8,111 nucleotides of DNA from Dehalococcoidales bacterium (GCA_026416775.1 JAOAEN010000027.1:1-8111), one strand, 5' to 3'; shown: positions 1 to 6,288, counted from the first letter of the stretch. Numbers and translations are program-made. The notes: generated from the letters alone by a model not told the origin.

Positions 1-405
1 GACCCGACGGTGGAAAGCCGGCTCGTCAGCGCCATCACTGGAAAAGACCTCGACGAAGGAGCCCTGAACCATATCGGCGAGCGGGTATGCAACCTGCAGC
101 GGGCGATACTCCTGCGGGAGGGATGGGGCGGTCGGTCCGGCGACCGTCTGCCCGATTTTGTCCACGATGAACCGCTCGGCTACGTCTTCTTCAACCCTGA
201 CCTCACGGTGCCGGGCAGGGACGGTGAGGTTGTCTCCCGCAGGGGAGCAAGGCTTGACCGCGCCGATTTTGAAAAAATGAAGGACGAGTACTACGCCCTG
301 CGCGGCTGGGACATCCCGAGCGGGCTGCCGAAGCGCATGAAGCTTGAAGAGCTGGGGCTTACGGACGTCGCCGACGAGCTTGAAAAACGGAAACTCCTGC
401 GCTAG
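1..405 (+). CDS. Aldehyde:ferredoxin oxidoreductase, C-terminal part (5' end outside window)
   Basis: Only the last 134 residues are in view, open at the left edge in frame 1. The fragment looks like the C-terminal domain of tungsten-containing aldehyde:ferredoxin oxidoreductases, cytoplasmic enzymes that oxidise aldehydes to acids and pass electrons to ferredoxin using a tungsten bis-pterin cofactor and one [4Fe-4S] cluster. Supporting signs are the helix with GERVCNLQRAILLREGW (family form GER..NLER..N.REG), the following LPDF segment, and the tail YALRGWD..SGLP followed by LEELGLTDVADEL, which is the usual family ending. The pterin-binding N-terminal domain and the cluster cysteines would lie upstream and cannot be checked. 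The GTG at base 10 is internal, not a start. The gene ends in TAG with no convincing intrinsic terminator. The MoeA-family gene further right could serve its cofactor (inference). The family call is firm; the substrate and the subgroup are unknown. Confidence 0.88.
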   Translation, partial: DPTVESRLVSAITGKDLDEGALNHIGERVCNLQRAILLREGWGGRSGDRLPDFVHDEPLGYVFFNPDLTVPGRDGEVVSRRGARLDRADFEKMKDEYYALRGWDIPSGLPKRMKLEELGLTDVADELEKRKLLR

Positions 406-438
406 GACGCTTCGCGGCTGAGCCTCTCAGGTGCAAGA

Positions 439-468
439 TTGACTCGGCCGTTCGCCTTCCGGTAAAAT
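439..468 (+). promoter_or_regulatory. Sigma-70-type promoter for the surface protein gene
   Basis: TTGACT at 439-444 and TAAAAT at 463-468 are separated by 18 bp, and each hexamer matches the consensus at 5 of 6 positions. Transcription would begin near 475, only about 10 bases before the ATG at 485. No Shine-Dalgarno sequence fits into that leader, so the message may be nearly leaderless. This is prediction from pattern only. Confidence 0.55.
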
Positions 469-484
469 TGGCCATACGGCAATT

Positions 485-3400
485 ATGAAGGACAGTCACC
501 GTCATCGCCTGGCCTGCTTCACGGTTATCCTTCTCACCCTCTTTCTCAGCACGGCACCACCGGCCGCCACTCCTGCGGTGGCTGATGGTACGTTGGAGTG
601 GACAGCCGTCAATATCCCTGCCGAGGGCGAAGACGGCAACTGGGTGCTCAGCGCCGGCGCTGATATCAGCAGTCTTGTCGTGGCGGGCGATGGCACGCTC
701 TACGCGGTGGTAAGCGGCGCCGCATACAGCCTTTTCCGCTCAAGAGACGGGGGCCTGAGTTGGGAGCACCCCGGCGATGTGCAGTCCGCCGTCACCGCTC
801 TTGCGGTGTCTCATACTGCTGCAGGTAACATTTACTATGCCACCACGGATGACGTCTTCGTCTCCACTGACGGCGGAGACACCTTTCTTGAGCTACCAGA
901 CGGGCCATGGGCGGGCACGGGTACCATCACGGCGATTGCGGTCACATGCTGGAACAACCGCGATGTCCTCATCGTGGGCACGAGGGACGATGACCCCGGT
1001 GAGTTCGGCGGCGTCTACGCACGCAACGGCAATGAGGCTATTCCCCGCTGGGTGGATACCGGCATCGGCGGCTACGATACCATAAGCCTGGCTACCACCG
1101 AATATGAAGGTGACTACCTCATCGTAACGGTGGCAACCGACGAAATAAGGACCTGCGTCCTTACCAGAACGGCAACGACGGGCTGGAACGGACTTATCGG
1201 CGGCGCCCGGCTTGACAGCCTGGCAGTCTCCGCCGTCATTGCCGTTCCCGAACATGATACCACCGAGCTCCTGCCCGAAGAGTTCTGCGCCTATATCGGC
1301 ATCAGCACTGCAGGAGGTGGCGGCGGGCTCTACCGTTTTGAAGGTGCTGCCCCGCCCCGGGACTCCGCCCTGAACGAACTGACGCCTAATGAGGACAACC
1401 CCGGTACGGGCATAAGCGGACTTTGCACTTCCGGCACTTCCAACGCTTCCGGTGTAGCGTTCCTGATGACGGGGCTCAAGAACGACCCCGCGGTCTACAC
1501 AAGCCGCGACGGGGGGCTATCGTGGGTGAAGAGCCTCAAAAGCCCGACGGGAGATGAGCTTTCCGGACTCGCCGTGCGGGATGGCACCATCTACGCCGCC
1601 AGCACCGGCAGCGAAAGTGCCCTCTCCGTGAGCCGCGATGGCGCAAGGACCTTCAGCCAGACCAGCCTGATCGATGCCGTGGTTGCCAGCATCGTTGATT
1701 TTGCCCCCTCCCCCTGCTACGGTGAGGACAGCACGATTTTCCTGCTCACCCGCGGCGCCGGGCCGGGCAGCGAGGCACTCTGGAAGAGCCAGACGGGCGG
1801 GACTGCCTGGGAGAGGGTGCTTGTCGCCGACCCGGGCAGGCTGGAGGGGCTGAGGATGCTTGCGGTCTGCCCGGACTACGGGACTAGCTGCCGCAACTTA
1901 TATCTTGCCGGACAGAGCTCGGGGAAAAACGCCATCTGGCGGTCAGGCGACGGCGGGCAGACCTTCCGCCGCTATTTCCCGACCGACCCGGTCAGCGGGG
2001 CTGAGATCACCATCGACGCCTGGCAGGTAGCGAAGGAGGATATACTCTACGTCGCAGGCTTTGACGGCAGCAGATCCTATATTTATGTCTCGGAAAGGGG
2101 CAGGCTTGACTTCACGCGTCGCCTCGGCTGCGCTAGCCAGCCGCTCTATTCAATCGCCCTCTCTCCCCGGCACGGTCAGGACGGCATGGTGCTTGCCGGA
2201 GACAACAATGGCTCGGTCTACTGGGGTACGGTCACCACCAACAGCCTCAAGCCGCTCGGTAACGGGGCGGTCTCAGCTTCATCCAGCCCGGTGACGGTCG
2301 CCTTTGACCCGGCTTCCGGCAGGAACGGCACCGTCTATGCCATCACCACTCTGGACAACGCGGTCTACCGCACCCGCACCGGTAAAGATGCGGTATGGGA
2401 GAACATCCACCCCGGTCTGCCCGCCGGGACGACTCTAAGCGGGCTCACCATCTCCGCAGACGGTATTCTTTACGCCGCAGCCACCGGTGCTGGCCGGGGG
2501 ATCGAGCGCAGTCTTGACCCCACGGCTCACGCGCCGGTCTTTGAAGGGTTTTCGCGCGGGCTTGAGGACGATGCCACGTTAAGCGGGCTCTGGCAGGCGG
2601 GCAACCGCCTCTGGTCCGTGGACACGACCAACCAGAAACTCATGGTGCTTGAGGACACGCTCGGTTCACCGCCAGGCCCACTTTCCCCGCAGGATAACGC
2701 AAGCGGGCTCGGCACCGTCATCGACCACATGGTAAGAAACGTCATGCTGGACTGGGAGACGCGGCGCGGGGCAACGAGCTACGAATGGGAATGCAGCTAC
2801 GACGATGAATTCACCGCCGGCACCGCCACGCTCACCGGGATAACCACGGCGAGCGCGGTGCGCCTGCCTGCACTCATCCCTGCCACCAGTTACCGCTGGC
2901 GCATCCGCGTAAGGACCCCCCTGCTCAGCCCGTGGTCGGAAACGCGGCTCTTCACCACCGTCATGGACACCGAGACCATTCCCATCAGCACGCAGAGCCC
3001 CGTCTCCGGTGCCAGCGGCATATCCGTCAGGCCCGTCTTCCGCTGGACAGCGGTGAGCGGGGCGGAAAGCTACGAGATTTGCCTTGCCACTAGTACCGAG
3101 GCGCTGGACGCAAGCGGCAACGCGACAGTCTTCGCCAGGGTGAAAGGTAATATCTGGCAGTGCAGTGTTAGCCTGGACTACGCCACAGCCTACTACTGGA
3201 AGGTGAGGGCATGCTGCGGCGGCACCTATAGCGCCTGGAGCGAGATCGGCATGTTTGTTACCGAAAACGCACCCCCGCCCCTGAAGGAGGACGTCCCCGC
3301 CGCAAGCCCGGAGACGGCATCCGAAGAGATAGCCTTCGCCGGAGATGTGGGGGGAAAAATTCCTCACCCCGCTCCAGCTCAGGCGACCGCACCCGCCGTG

Positions 3401-3556
3401 ATGCAGGCGCCGGGCACACCACCATCGTCCGCACTGGGCCCGTTCGTCACGGTGACCATGCCGGTATGGACGGTGTTCGTCATCTTCGCTCTCATCCTTG
3501 CCGTGGTCCTTGCCCTGCTTGCGGTGATCATGATTATCCTCAAATTCAAACGCTAG
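485..3556 (+). CDS. Secreted, membrane-anchored Asp-box (BNR) beta-propeller protein with two fibronectin-III-like domains
   Basis: This is a 1023-residue exported protein. Residues 1-33 form a signal peptide: a basic start (KDSHRHR), a hydrophobic core about 10-22, and a likely cleavage after AVA at 33. Residues about 55-720 contain Asp-box motifs (S-x-D-G-x-T-W type) at 86-93, 127-134, 340-347, 383-390, 435-442, 487-494, 536-543 and about 630-638, the later ones degenerate. A blade-like repeat (L/I-S-G-L..V..DG.LYA...G) recurs at 61-78, 359-375 and 651-668. This fits one or two beta-propellers like those of sialidase and sortilin folds. Two fibronectin-III-like domains follow (about 730-825 and 832-926, with YRWRIRVR and YYWKVRA strands), then a Pro/Ala-rich linker (930-985), a membrane helix (about 992-1019) and a basic FKR end. 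The predicted topology is outside, anchored by the C-terminus. No catalytic residues are evident; a binding or adhesion role is a guess. The ATG is the only start that keeps the signal peptide whole. Confidence 0.87.
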   Translation: MKDSHRHRLACFTVILLTLFLSTAPPAATPAVADGTLEWTAVNIPAEGEDGNWVLSAGADISSLVVAGDGTLYAVVSGAAYSLFRSRDGGLSWEHPGDVQSAVTALAVSHTAAGNIYYATTDDVFVSTDGGDTFLELPDGPWAGTGTITAIAVTCWNNRDVLIVGTRDDDPGEFGGVYARNGNEAIPRWVDTGIGGYDTISLATTEYEGDYLIVTVATDEIRTCVLTRTATTGWNGLIGGARLDSLAVSAVIAVPEHDTTELLPEEFCAYIGISTAGGGGGLYRFEGAAPPRDSALNELTPNEDNPGTGISGLCTSGTSNASGVAFLMTGLKNDPAVYTSRDGGLSWVKSLKSPTGDELSGLAVRDGTIYAASTGSESALSVSRDGARTFSQTSLIDAVVASIVDFAPSPCYGEDSTIFLLTRGAGPGSEALWKSQTGGTAWERVLVADPGRLEGLRMLAVCPDYGTSCRNLYLAGQSSGKNAIWRSGDGGQTFRRYFPTDPVSGAEITIDAWQVAKEDILYVAGFDGSRSYIYVSERGRLDFTRRLGCASQPLYSIALSPRHGQDGMVLAGDNNGSVYWGTVTTNSLKPLGNGAVSASSSPVTVAFDPASGRNGTVYAITTLDNAVYRTRTGKDAVWENIHPGLPAGTTLSGLTISADGILYAAATGAGRGIERSLDPTAHAPVFEGFSRGLEDDATLSGLWQAGNRLWSVDTTNQKLMVLEDTLGSPPGPLSPQDNASGLGTVIDHMVRNVMLDWETRRGATSYEWECSYDDEFTAGTATLTGITTASAVRLPALIPATSYRWRIRVRTPLLSPWSETRLFTTVMDTETIPISTQSPVSGASGISVRPVFRWTAVSGAESYEICLATSTEALDASGNATVFARVKGNIWQCSVSLDYATAYYWKVRACCGGTYSAWSEIGMFVTENAPPPLKEDVPAASPETASEEIAFAGDVGGKIPHPAPAQATAPAVMQAPGTPPSSALGPFVTVTMPVWTVFVIFALILAVVLALLAVIMIILKFKR

Positions 3557-3658
3557 GAAGAGACGAGGTCTTCAGGACGGGGCAGCCCCCTCCAAGCCCG
3601 ACCCCTTGAGATGGGTAAGAGGCAAGCATAATGCAGGCAAACCCAGATAGACGCTTTC

Positions 3659-3687
3659 TTGACAGCAGGCTCACGCTGATATATCCT
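3659..3687 (+). promoter_or_regulatory. Sigma-70-type promoter for the tautomerase/flavoprotein pair
   Basis: A perfect -35 hexamer TTGACA (3659-3664) is followed after 17 bp by TATCCT (3682-3687), which matches TATAAT at 4 of 6 positions; TATATC overlaps it one step upstream. Transcription would start near 3694, leaving a leader of about 35 bases that contains the ribosome binding site. The remainder of the 173-base gap (3557-3729) holds a small GC hairpin at 3575-3593 with no T-tract, and nothing else I can support. Confidence 0.5.
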
Positions 3688-3729
3688 TGAGAAAAATACC
3701 GATAAAACCCTGCCCCGAAGGAGGACAGT

Positions 3730-3918
3730 ATGCCGCTGGTAACGATAAAAATCATCGAGGGAAGGACAATCGAGCAGAAGCGCGGGATGGTGAAGGACGT
3801 TACTGAGGCAATTGTAAAGAACATCGGCTGCCCGCCCGATGCGGTGCACATCGACATCGTTGAGATGAAGCAGGAGAACCTTGCCCAGGGCGGAAAGCTC
3901 TTCTGCGACCGCCGCTAG
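3730..3918 (+). CDS. 4-oxalocrotonate tautomerase family protein
   Basis: A 62-residue protein, the standard length for this family of small cytoplasmic homo-oligomeric tautomerases, which use the amino-terminal proline exposed after Met removal as a general base on keto-enol substrates. The start MPLVTIKIIEGRT matches the family, with Pro1 and Arg11 (numbering without Met) in place, followed by EQKR..V..VTEAI and the C-terminal GGKL segment. At the position of the second active-site arginine of classical 4-oxalocrotonate tautomerase (Arg39) this protein has His, and at Phe50 it has Leu, so the substrate is probably not 2-hydroxymuconate (inference). A strong ribosome binding site, GAAGGAGG at 3717-3724, sits 5 bases before the ATG. 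The flavoprotein gene starts a few bases downstream, so the two are almost surely cotranscribed. No aromatic meta-cleavage genes are visible nearby. The family is firm; the reaction is unknown. Confidence 0.9.
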   Translation: MPLVTIKIIEGRTIEQKRGMVKDVTEAIVKNIGCPPDAVHIDIVEMKQENLAQGGKLFCDRR

Positions 3919-3932
3919 AAAGGGAGATGCCG

Positions 3933-4514
3933 TTGAAAGTTCTGGGACTTATGGGCAGCCCCAGGTTCGGGGGCAATACCGATCTTCTCCTTGACGAAGC
4001 CCTGAGAGGGGCAAGGGACGCCGGCGCCGAGGTGGAAAAGGTCAATGTTGCCAGGCTCAAGATAAGCCCCTGCCAGGAGATTTATGCCTGCCTTAAAGAC
4101 GGCAACTGTCCCCTGCGGGATGACATGGCAAACCTCTACGACAGGCTCCTCAACACCGACGCCATCATCGTGGCAAGCCCCATCTTTTTCTACACCATAA
4201 GTCCCCAGCTCATGGCACTTATCAGCCGTTCCCAGGCACTCTGGTCGCGCCGCTACATCCTCCACATGGAGATACCCGCCAAGAAGGGTGCCTTCATCGC
4301 CGTGGGGGCGACCCGCGGGGAAAAGCTCTTTGATGGCTCAAAGCTCACCATACGCTACTTCTTCAAAGCCATCAATGCCGACTACACCGCCGAGCTCTTC
4401 GTGAGGGGGGTGGACAAAAAGGGGGAAATCAAGGGACATCCCACCGCCCTTGCCGATGCTTATACCCTGGGGAAAAAACTCGCCGGTCAGCCGTCATCCC
4501 CCGCCGCCCAGTAG
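3933..4514 (+). CDS. FMN-binding flavoprotein, NADPH-dependent FMN reductase / iron-sulfur flavoprotein family
   Basis: A 193-residue flavodoxin-fold protein. From the chosen start it opens MKVLGLMGSPR, with the FMN-phosphate loop GSPRFGGNTD at residues 8-17, and carries the second flavin-contact segment ASPIFFYTISPQL at about 81-93. Relatives transfer electrons between reduced pyridine nucleotides or ferredoxin and small acceptors through FMN. Between these segments is a cysteine motif C47-x5-C53-x5-C59 followed by DDM. Iron-sulfur flavoproteins have C-x2-C-x2-C-x5-C there; the second cysteine is Ile50 here, so a [4Fe-4S] cluster would lack one usual ligand. I chose TTG at 3933 because AGGGAG (3921-3926) lies 6 bases before it and the protein then begins like its family. 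The in-frame ATG at 3927 directly abuts the same Shine-Dalgarno sequence and would add only Met-Pro. It is probably cotranscribed with the tautomerase gene. The last 21 bases overlap the opposite-strand zinc-ribbon gene. Substrate unknown. Confidence 0.88.
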   Translation: MKVLGLMGSPRFGGNTDLLLDEALRGARDAGAEVEKVNVARLKISPCQEIYACLKDGNCPLRDDMANLYDRLLNTDAIIVASPIFFYTISPQLMALISRSQALWSRRYILHMEIPAKKGAFIAVGATRGEKLFDGSKLTIRYFFKAINADYTAELFVRGVDKKGEIKGHPTALADAYTLGKKLAGQPSSPAAQ

Positions 4515-4727
4515 CGCCTTCCAGCGTTCCTCCCCGAGGCACCTGCGGGCAGCAGGACACCACGTAATGCAGGAAGGTGCCTGTTCCCTGTAGACGTAGC
4601 CACCGCATCTATGGCATTTCATCCCCGGCTCATCGGAAAATATTTCCACCTCAGCCCCGCAGCTCGGGCAGCGGTACATTGCCGACCTGAGGTCTTTCAT
4701 ATCCTGACCGGGACAGCGGCTGTCCAT
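4494..4727 (-). CDS. Small cysteine-rich zinc-ribbon protein, conserved hypothetical
   Basis: A 77-residue soluble protein without signal peptide or membrane segment. Residues 18-41 form a zinc-ribbon-like unit with CPSC (Cys20, Cys23) and CHRC (Cys38, Cys41) about 14 residues apart, the usual layout for one structural Zn ion. A second cysteine group follows, C53-x3-C57-x5-C63, in a segment reading YREQAPSCITWCPAARRC and then LGEERWK. That tail resembles small uncharacterised proteins I recall from anaerobic bacteria, but I cannot name the family. The start is backed by AGGAGG (plus-strand 4735-4740) seven bases upstream of the ATG; Met17, just before the ribbon, is a less likely start. The stop lies inside the 3' end of the flavoprotein gene, giving a 21-base convergent overlap, and the gene is divergent from the MoeA-family gene. 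The second cysteine cluster could bind a further metal (inference). Function unknown. Confidence 0.78.
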   Translation of the reverse strand: MDSRCPGQDMKDLRSAMYRCPSCGAEVEIFSDEPGMKCHRCGGYVYREQAPSCITWCPAARRCLGEERWKALLGGGG

Positions 4728-4744
4728 GTGCCGGCCTCCTGAGA

Positions 4745-4755
4745 GAGATTATCTC
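4745..4755. repeat. Short perfect palindrome in the divergent intergenic region
   Basis: GAGAT-T-ATCTC is a perfect 5-bp inverted repeat around one central base. It lies between the predicted minus-strand transcription start and the ribosome binding site of the zinc-ribbon gene. An operator is possible, but a repeat this short can occur by chance. Confidence 0.25.
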
Positions 4756-4774
4756 CCCATTACCCCTCATGATA

Positions 4775-4802
4775 ATAATACCAGAAACCGGCCAGATTTG
4801 AA
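4775..4802 (-). promoter_or_regulatory. Possible promoter of the zinc-ribbon gene
   Basis: Read on the minus strand, TATTAT (plus-strand 4775-4780, 5 of 6 to consensus) is preceded after 16 bp by TTCAAA (4797-4802, 4 of 6). The -35 overlaps the proposed -35 of the divergent MoeA-family promoter, so the two genes would share a compact control region. Weak, pattern only. Confidence 0.3.
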
Positions 4803-4827
4803 CCCTCTTCTCAGAAGATAATATACT
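4798..4827 (+). promoter_or_regulatory. Possible promoter of the MoeA-family gene
   Basis: TTGAAC at 4798-4803 and TATACT at 4822-4827 are 18 bp apart, with 4 and 5 of 6 consensus matches. The predicted start near 4834 falls almost on the ribosome binding site (AGGGGGAG, 4831-4838), so the leader would be very short and the real promoter could lie elsewhere in this AT-rich patch. Confidence 0.35.
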
Positions 4828-4848
4828 GGCAGGGGGAGCCAGCTGACC

Positions 4849-6132
4849 ATGGAAAGAGAAAACAACGAGATTGATGAAGGGAAAGGCTACGTTGGCTACC
4901 GTGAGGCCTTTGAGATCATCTCCCGCCACACTCATCCGGTGGGCGAGGAAGAAACCGCCCTCGGTGAGGCCGCCGGGCGCATCGCCGCCGTGGATATCAT
5001 CGCCCACGTGAGCTACCCCACCGTGGACGTTTCCCTCAAGGACGGCTTTGCCGTAAAATCGTCCGACATCGCCGAGGCCTCGGCAAAGAACCCGGTGCGC
5101 CTGAAGGTTATCGGCTCTGCCTTTGCCGGCTCAGGATTAAGCGGCGAAGTTACTCACGGCAGCGCCATCAAGGTGTGCTCCGGGGCACCGGTCCCGCCCG
5201 GGACAGAGGCGGTCGTCTCCATCGAGCTCACCGAACAGCCCTCGCCGGATGAGGTGCTCGTCTTCGCCGATGCTTCTCCCGGACGCAATATCCTGCGCGC
5301 CGGAAGCGAGGTTGCACGCGGCGATGTCATCGCCGCCCGGGGTGCCAGACTCATGCCCGGCTACCTGGGGCTCATCGCCGCCGCGGGGCTGAGCCGGGTG
5401 AAAGTCTTCCGCAGACCGCGTGTCGCCATCATCGGCGTGGGAGATGAGGTGATCGCCCCGGGGCAGCCACTTGCCCCCGGGCAGCTTTACGCAAGCAACC
5501 TCATCACGATGCAGGCGTGGCTCACGCTCTTTGGCATCACAAGCCGCTTTTCCGTCGCCAGGGACGACGAGGAGGCCATCAGAAAGGCAATCCTTGCTCA
5601 TATCGGGGATGCCGATGTCGTGCTGACAAGCGGCGGCGCCTGGGGCAGCGAACGCGACCTCGTCCTGGGCGTGCTGGAAAAGCTGGGCTGGCAGCGGCTC
5701 TTCCAGCGCGTGCGCATGGGCCCCGGCAAGGGCATCTCCTTCGGTTTCCTTGAGACAAAACCGGTCTTCTGCCTTCCCGGGGGTCCCGCCAGCAACGAGA
5801 TGGCATTCATCCAGCTTGCCCTGCCCGGTATCCTAAAGCTCGGCGGGGACAGCCGCCACCCCCTTCCCACCGTCCTTGCCCGCCTCACCGAGGATGTTCC
5901 GGGACGCCACCGCGACTGGACAGAGTTCAAAGATGCGGTGATTTCCCGCGACGAAGAGGGTTGCTTCAGCGTTTCCCTTTTCCGCCACCGCAGCCGCCTT
6001 CAGGCAATCGCCCGCGCCAACTCCCTCATCTGCGTGCCCGAGGGCAGGCTCTCGCTCCACAGGGGGGAGACCGTCCCGGTGCAGCTCCTCATCCACCGCA
6101 TTGATGAGGTTGGCGAAGCGGTAAGTCCCTGA
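4849..6132 (+). CDS. MoeA-family molybdopterin molybdotransferase, variant active-site motifs
   Basis: At 427 residues this has the full MoeA length. MoeA inserts molybdate (or tungstate) into adenylylated molybdopterin in the cytoplasm, the last common step of Mo/W cofactor synthesis. Motifs in order: SLKDGFAV (62-69, usual S.MDGYAV, Asp kept), PVPPGTEAV (114-122), GSEV (153-156, where E. coli has GEDI), GVGDEVI (196-202), TSGGAWGSERD (260-270, usual SGGVSVGE.D, last Asp kept), GPGKGISFG (291-299, usual KPGKP..FG) and LPGGPAS (309-315, usual LPGNPVS). Residues about 339-427 form the C-terminal domain IV. The kept acidic residues suggest an active enzyme, but the altered pterin-binding loops place it in a divergent subgroup, possibly a paralogue with different metal or client preference (inference). 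AGGGGGAG at 4831-4838 precedes the ATG by 10 bases. It is divergent from the zinc-ribbon gene. A GC hairpin lies after the stop. An aldehyde oxidoreductase needing this cofactor is at the left edge. Confidence 0.9.
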   Translation: MERENNEIDEGKGYVGYREAFEIISRHTHPVGEEETALGEAAGRIAAVDIIAHVSYPTVDVSLKDGFAVKSSDIAEASAKNPVRLKVIGSAFAGSGLSGEVTHGSAIKVCSGAPVPPGTEAVVSIELTEQPSPDEVLVFADASPGRNILRAGSEVARGDVIAARGARLMPGYLGLIAAAGLSRVKVFRRPRVAIIGVGDEVIAPGQPLAPGQLYASNLITMQAWLTLFGITSRFSVARDDEEAIRKAILAHIGDADVVLTSGGAWGSERDLVLGVLEKLGWQRLFQRVRMGPGKGISFGFLETKPVFCLPGGPASNEMAFIQLALPGILKLGGDSRHPLPTVLARLTEDVPGRHRDWTEFKDAVISRDEEGCFSVSLFRHRSRLQAIARANSLICVPEGRLSLHRGETVPVQLLIHRIDEVGEAVSP

Positions 6133-6151
6133 GAAGCACGTGGCCAGTCCG

Positions 6152-6182
6152 CTGCCCCCGTTCAGTCCGGGGACAGGGGCAG
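6152..6182 (+). terminator. GC-rich hairpin after the MoeA-family gene, possible weak terminator
   Basis: CTGCCCC (6152-6158) pairs perfectly with GGGGCAG (6176-6182) around a 17-base loop. A competing stem, CCCCG (6156-6160) with CGGGG (6168-6172), overlaps it. There is no T-run afterwards, so it is not a classical intrinsic terminator; it may only stabilise the 3' end of the transcript. Confidence 0.3.
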
Positions 6183-6233
6183 GCCGGTGCTGGAGCGACA
6201 GCAGATAAGAAACGAAAAGCCCGTAATAGCCCC

Positions 6234-6262
6234 TTGACAGACACAATATATTGTGGTATTGT
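6234..6262 (+). promoter_or_regulatory. Sigma-70 promoter of the nrdR-reductase operon
   Basis: A perfect TTGACA (6234-6239) lies an ideal 17 bp upstream of TATTGT (6257-6262, 4 of 6 to consensus). The predicted start is near 6269, which gives a leader of about 29 bases. The spacer is almost entirely occupied by an NrdR box, so bound NrdR and RNA polymerase should exclude each other. Confidence 0.7.
6241..6256 (+). promoter_or_regulatory. NrdR box 1 (operator)
   Basis: ACACAATATATTGTGG is a near-perfect palindrome and matches the known 16-bp NrdR box pattern (acaCWATATaTWGtgt); only the final base breaks the symmetry. It occupies positions 2-17 of the 17-bp promoter spacer. The gene it precedes encodes NrdR itself, so autorepression is the natural reading. 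Confidence 0.8.
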
Positions 6263-6272
6263 AAAATTCCCG

Positions 6273-6288
6273 ACACAACAGGATGTGG
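6273..6288 (+). promoter_or_regulatory. NrdR box 2 (weaker, tandem operator)
   Basis: ACACAACAGGATGTGG begins exactly 32 bp after box 1 and is identical to it at 12 of 16 positions. Both outer half-site cores (ACACAA and TGTGG) are kept; the centre diverges. NrdR boxes usually occur in pairs spaced by whole helical turns, about 31-32 bp being common, which supports this weak site. It covers the early leader and reaches the first bases of the nrdR ribosome binding site. Confidence 0.6.

Noticed and set aside
418..430. CTGAG-CCT-CTCAG hairpin after the aldehyde oxidoreductase gene
   Set aside because: A 5-bp stem with no T-tract is too weak for a terminator call.
2437..2710. Three copies of AAGCGGGCTC at 2437, 2581 and 2701
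   Set aside because: Each encodes Ser-Gly-Leu in frame within the surface protein with preferred codons; this reflects protein repeats and codon use rather than a DNA element.
2666..3367. Minus-strand open frame of 233 codons
   Set aside because: It lies wholly within the fibronectin-like part of the surface protein gene, has no recognisable domain, and is the type of antisense frame that GC-rich coding DNA commonly produces.
3575..3593. GGGG-CAG-CCCC hairpin (with outer GGA/TCC pairing) just after the surface protein gene
   Set aside because: The stem is short, has a C-C mismatch and no T-tract follows, so I do not call it a terminator.
3631..3690. 19-codon plus-strand open frame in the gap before the tautomerase gene
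   Set aside because: It would start upstream of the predicted transcription start, its Shine-Dalgarno match is weak, and it shows no leader-peptide features such as codon runs.
3546..3857. Minus-strand frames of about 100 codons spanning the gap before the tautomerase gene
   Set aside because: They overlap the tautomerase gene and its promoter, two of them compete in different frames, and neither has a recognisable product.
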